The position numbers and the translations under genes are program-made. Positions 6,567 to 9,133 of a DNA stretch of 9,133 nt are shown here, one piece after another. The stretch comes from Steroidobacteraceae bacterium. GTDB taxonomy: Bacteria > Pseudomonadota > Gammaproteobacteria > Steroidobacterales > Steroidobacteraceae. The notes beneath the pieces are model-generated. The model was given only the letters and a program-made list of their open reading frames with translations. It did no database searches and was not told the origin of the DNA. The stretch is from assembly GCA_023253235.1 (NCBI GenBank), contig JALRHE010000021.1, positions 1 to 9,133 on the forward strand, written 5' to 3'. Each line of letters begins with the position of its first letter. The first letter of the stretch is position 1.

Positions 6567-6589
6567 CCGGGGCATCGTTTGCCCCCGAT
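6565..6589 (+). promoter_or_regulatory. Imperfect inverted repeat / hairpin in the receptor leader
   Basis: Arms ATCCGGGGCA (6565-6574) and TGCCCCCGAT (6580-6589) pair in 9 of 10 positions (one C-C mismatch) around a 5-nt loop TCGTT. The uninterrupted core is GGGGCA/TGCCCC. It ends about 15 nt before the ribosome binding site of the receptor gene. It has no following U-run, so it could be a leader hairpin, an mRNA-stabilising structure or an operator rather than a terminator. Confidence 0.5.
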
Positions 6590-6603
6590 ACAACAAGACC
6601 CCT

Positions 6604-6610
6604 AGGGAGG
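6604..6610 (+). promoter_or_regulatory. Strong ribosome binding site of the TonB-dependent receptor
   Basis: AGGGAGG lies 4 nt before the ATG at 6615. It is one of the strongest Shine-Dalgarno matches in the window, consistent with an abundant outer-membrane protein, and it fixes the start directly before a clean signal peptide. Confidence 0.7.
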
Positions 6611-6614
6611 GAAT

Positions 6615-9133
6615 ATGAAGGGTATCAGGCTAGTCGTTTCCGCGATCATCGCGGGATCTGTGTTGAGTTCGCCGATCATCGCCCAGCAGGTCGGTGGTAT
6701 TCGGGGCAAGGTCAGTGCTGAAGTGGCCGGCACCAGTCTCTCCGGCATCACCGTCACGGCCACCTCCGACGTGATGCCCAAGCCGCGTTCGGCCACCGTG
6801 CGCGAAGATGGCAGCTACAGCTTGCCGTTGCTGCTGCCGGGTCGTTACACACTCACGTTTGCCAATGCGAGCGGCGTGCTGCAAAAAGTCGATGTCGAGG
6901 TGCTTCTCGACCAAACCACGACGGCCGATGTGTCGGTCGGCGCTTCGCGCGGTGATGCCGCACTCGAAACGGTACGCATCGTCGCGAGCGGTCTATCGCG
7001 CGAAGGTAACGCGTCGATTTCGAACTCACTGGGTTCGGACAACATCGAGCGCCTTCCGATCGGTCAGGAGTATCGCGATCTGCTCAAGCTGATTCCCGGC
7101 GTGCAGTACTCCGAGAACAAGACCTTGGGTCCCTCGGCCGGTGGCTCAGGCGTCGATAACAAGTATGGCTTCGACGGTGTTGACGTCTCCTTGCCGTTGT
7201 TCGGTAACTTGGCCTCGGATCCCTCGACGCACGACGTCGCCAACGTCTCGATGGAGCGTGGTGGTGCGAAGGCGATCGGCTTCAATCGTGCCGGCGGCTT
7301 CTCGATCAACACGACGTCCAAGTCTGGTACCAACGAGTTCAAAGGCTCGGTCGAGTACAAGACTCAACCGAAGAGCATGGTCGCCAAGATTCGCGGTACG
7401 ACGAGCTATCAGCTCGAGCAGACCTGGATGAGCGCCGGCTTCGGCGGCCCGATCGTCGAGGACTCGTTGTTCTTCTACGCCTCCTACTATCGACCGGAGG
7501 TCAACAAGGACAACCCGGTCACCGCCTATGGCGAGGTCAAAGATTACAAGAGCGTGCGTGACGAATACTTCGGCAAGCTCACGTGGGCACCGACCGACGA
7601 TTTGTTGTTCAACTTGAGTCTGCGTACGTCGGATCGCGAGGGTCGAGGCCTTGGCATCGGTGCGTTCGACCCCGATTCTCAGAGTGTGGGTGAGGCGTCC
7701 TATCAGGACATTCTCACGCTCGATGGATCGTGGATCATGGGCGAGAACTCGACCTTGAGCTTCAAGGCCGGCAAGTTCGAACTCGAGACCGCTTCGGTTC
7801 CGGACGTGCTTCTCGGCTTCACGGGCAAGATTGGCGATCGACTGAATATCGCCGATCTCACCAATCAAGGACGGTTCACCGTCCCGACACTGATCACGGC
7901 GACGACAGCTGCTCAAATCGCGCGTAATGCGGCGGCGCAGGCGTTGATCAATCAATATGGCTACACCAACTCCTCGGGCGTCAAAGCTGGCGGTGGCCGA
8001 GTCGGCGTATTCCCCGAGATCAACGATCAGAACTTCTACCGTGATACGGCCGAAGTGGCCTTCGATCACAAGTTCGAGGTCGGTGAGACCCAACACAAGC
8101 TGCACGTCGGTGCGAAGTACTCCAAGATCACCGAGGAGTTGCTGCGTACGGCTAACGGCTGGGGTGCGATCACCTTCAACGGCAATCTCAGCAACACGAC
8201 GACGCTGGGTACGCGCAACGTGCCCTATGCGTATCAGGCCACGCTGCTGCAGGCGGGTGCCACCGACTCGGCTGGCAACCCTCTGACGCCGTCGATCGAC
8301 TCGCAGGTCAAGTCTTACAACCTCGAGATCAACGACACCATCACCGCCGGTGATTTCGAGTACAACCTCGGCGTGCTCATCAGTCAGGACGAGCTCTACG
8401 GTCAGGGTCTGCGTCCGAAGGCGGGCACGATTTCGGGTTACGAGCTTGCACCGGGCAACCGCTACAAGATGTACACCGTCGATTGGAAGGACATGATCCA
8501 GCCGCGCTTGGGTGTGACTTGGCGCTACGAAGGCAACGACACGATCTTTGCCAACTTCGCCTCCTACAACCCCGAAGCCTCATCGCTCGCGCGTGCGGCC
8601 TCTTGGGATCGTAGCTTGTTCGGTCGTTTGGTCGACGTGCGCTTCGACAGCGCCGGCAACTTCCTCGAGGCGGCTTATCGTGGCTCGTCTAGCGGTAAAT
8701 TCTTCGCCGATGGCTTGAAGCCGCGTCGCATCGACGAGTTCACGATTGGCACGACGAAGGCGCTGGCATCCGGCTGGTCGTTGCGCGGTCACCTGCGCTA
8801 TCGCGAGGGTTCGCATTTCTGGGAAGACGTGCCGAACGACGCTCGTTTGCGTGTGTACGCACCGAACGGCGGTGCTCCAGCCAATATTCGTGCCTTGGGT
8901 CTCTATGTGCCGAACCTGGCTGACGTGCGAGCCGAGATCGGTGGCTCGACCTATGTCATCGCCGAGATGGATGGCGCTTACACCAAGTACTACGAGGCAA
9001 GCCTCGAGGCCGAGTGGGTGGGTGAGCGCACGTATCTGAATGCGTCCTTCGTACGCAGCCGGTATCGCGGCAACTTCGACCAGGACAACACCACGACGGT
9101 TAACGACGCGAACACCTTCATCGGCTCGTCGTT
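6615..9133 (+). CDS. TonB-dependent receptor, Oar-like, with N-terminal carboxypeptidase-regulatory-like domain (C-terminus beyond window)
   Basis: An outer-membrane, TonB-energised transporter. The frame is open from the ATG to the right edge (839 residues plus 2 nt). A Sec signal with Lys2 and Arg5, hydrophobic 6-20, is probably cut after SSPIIA (residue 23). Residues about 26-108 form a beta-sandwich like the carboxypeptidase regulatory domain (GGIRGKV, then GITVTA, REDGSYSLPLLLPGRYTLTF). ALETVRIVASG (about 116-126) is a TonB-box-like segment. The plug follows (about 127-245), with LLKLIPGV, YGFDGVDV and VSMERGGAKAIGFNRAGGFS ending in TSKSGTNEFKGS. From there on come alternating aromatic beta strands of the barrel, with WMSAGFGGPIVEDSLFFYASY and FDQDNTT...NTFIGSS typical of this receptor group. 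Relatives are often around 950-1050 aa, so roughly 100-200 residues are missing. Codons are more biased to C-ending than in the VOC/PrpD genes, consistent with high expression. The substrate is unknown; peptides are suggested only by the neighbouring peptidases. Confidence 0.95.
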   Translation, partial: MKGIRLVVSAIIAGSVLSSPIIAQQVGGIRGKVSAEVAGTSLSGITVTATSDVMPKPRSATVREDGSYSLPLLLPGRYTLTFANASGVLQKVDVEVLLDQTTTADVSVGASRGDAALETVRIVASGLSREGNASISNSLGSDNIERLPIGQEYRDLLKLIPGVQYSENKTLGPSAGGSGVDNKYGFDGVDVSLPLFGNLASDPSTHDVANVSMERGGAKAIGFNRAGGFSINTTSKSGTNEFKGSVEYKTQPKSMVAKIRGTTSYQLEQTWMSAGFGGPIVEDSLFFYASYYRPEVNKDNPVTAYGEVKDYKSVRDEYFGKLTWAPTDDLLFNLSLRTSDREGRGLGIGAFDPDSQSVGEASYQDILTLDGSWIMGENSTLSFKAGKFELETASVPDVLLGFTGKIGDRLNIADLTNQGRFTVPTLITATTAAQIARNAAAQALINQYGYTNSSGVKAGGGRVGVFPEINDQNFYRDTAEVAFDHKFEVGETQHKLHVGAKYSKITEELLRTANGWGAITFNGNLSNTTTLGTRNVPYAYQATLLQAGATDSAGNPLTPSIDSQVKSYNLEINDTITAGDFEYNLGVLISQDELYGQGLRPKAGTISGYELAPGNRYKMYTVDWKDMIQPRLGVTWRYEGNDTIFANFASYNPEASSLARAASWDRSLFGRLVDVRFDSAGNFLEAAYRGSSSGKFFADGLKPRRIDEFTIGTTKALASGWSLRGHLRYREGSHFWEDVPNDARLRVYAPNGGAPANIRALGLYVPNLADVRAEIGGSTYVIAEMDGAYTKYYEASLEAEWVGERTYLNASFVRSRYRGNFDQDNTTTVNDANTFIGSS

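Noticed and set aside
7146..8105. A 319-codon open frame on the minus strand inside the receptor gene
   Set aside because: It is fully antisense to a confidently recognised receptor frame, has no recognisable domain, and is explained by codon bias leaving stops rare on the opposite strand.

Overview
This window looks like chromosomal DNA of a moderately GC-rich (about 60% by eye) Gram-negative bacterium. It has a TonB-dependent outer-membrane receptor, a lipoprotein-type ABC substrate-binding protein, and Sec and probable Tat export signals. The receptor is of the Oar-like type, with an N-terminal carboxypeptidase-regulatory-like domain. That type is abundant in Gammaproteobacteria of the Xanthomonadales / Steroidobacterales / Nevskiales neighbourhood, so I infer that broad group; the genus cannot be read from the sequence. 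I see no tRNA, rRNA, CRISPR array, insertion sequence or phage gene.

Layout from left to right. (1) Bases 1-1723, minus strand: the N-terminus of a DppB-like ABC permease overlaps by 8 nt the end of a 514-residue family 5 (DppA/OppA-type) substrate-binding lipoprotein, so transcription runs out of the left edge into the rest of an importer operon. (2) A 94-bp divergent gap. (3) Bases 1818-4057, plus strand: a two-module VOC-fold protein followed, with an ATGA overlap, by an MmgE/PrpD-family enzyme. (4) Bases 4046-5326, minus strand: an exported M19 (membrane/renal-type) dipeptidase whose end overlaps the MmgE/PrpD gene tail to tail by 12 nt. (5) A 108-bp divergent gap. (6) Bases 5435-6493, plus strand: an S66 LD-carboxypeptidase-like protein with a probable twin-arginine signal. 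(7) A 121-bp gap holding a perfect 16-bp palindrome and a strong imperfect hairpin. (8) Base 6615 to the right edge: a TonB-dependent receptor, 839 residues visible, C-terminus cut by the window.

Taken together, the window encodes uptake and cleavage of small peptide-like molecules: an outer-membrane receptor, two exported hydrolases whose families both act on bonds involving D-amino acids, and an inner-membrane ABC importer for oligopeptide-like solutes. The VOC + MmgE/PrpD pair, divergent from the importer, may process an imported organic acid or amino-acid derivative. That the parts act as one pathway is inference from proximity and family knowledge. The families are known individually. 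The combination, the unusual VOC protein and the regulatory palindromes are the parts that may be undescribed.
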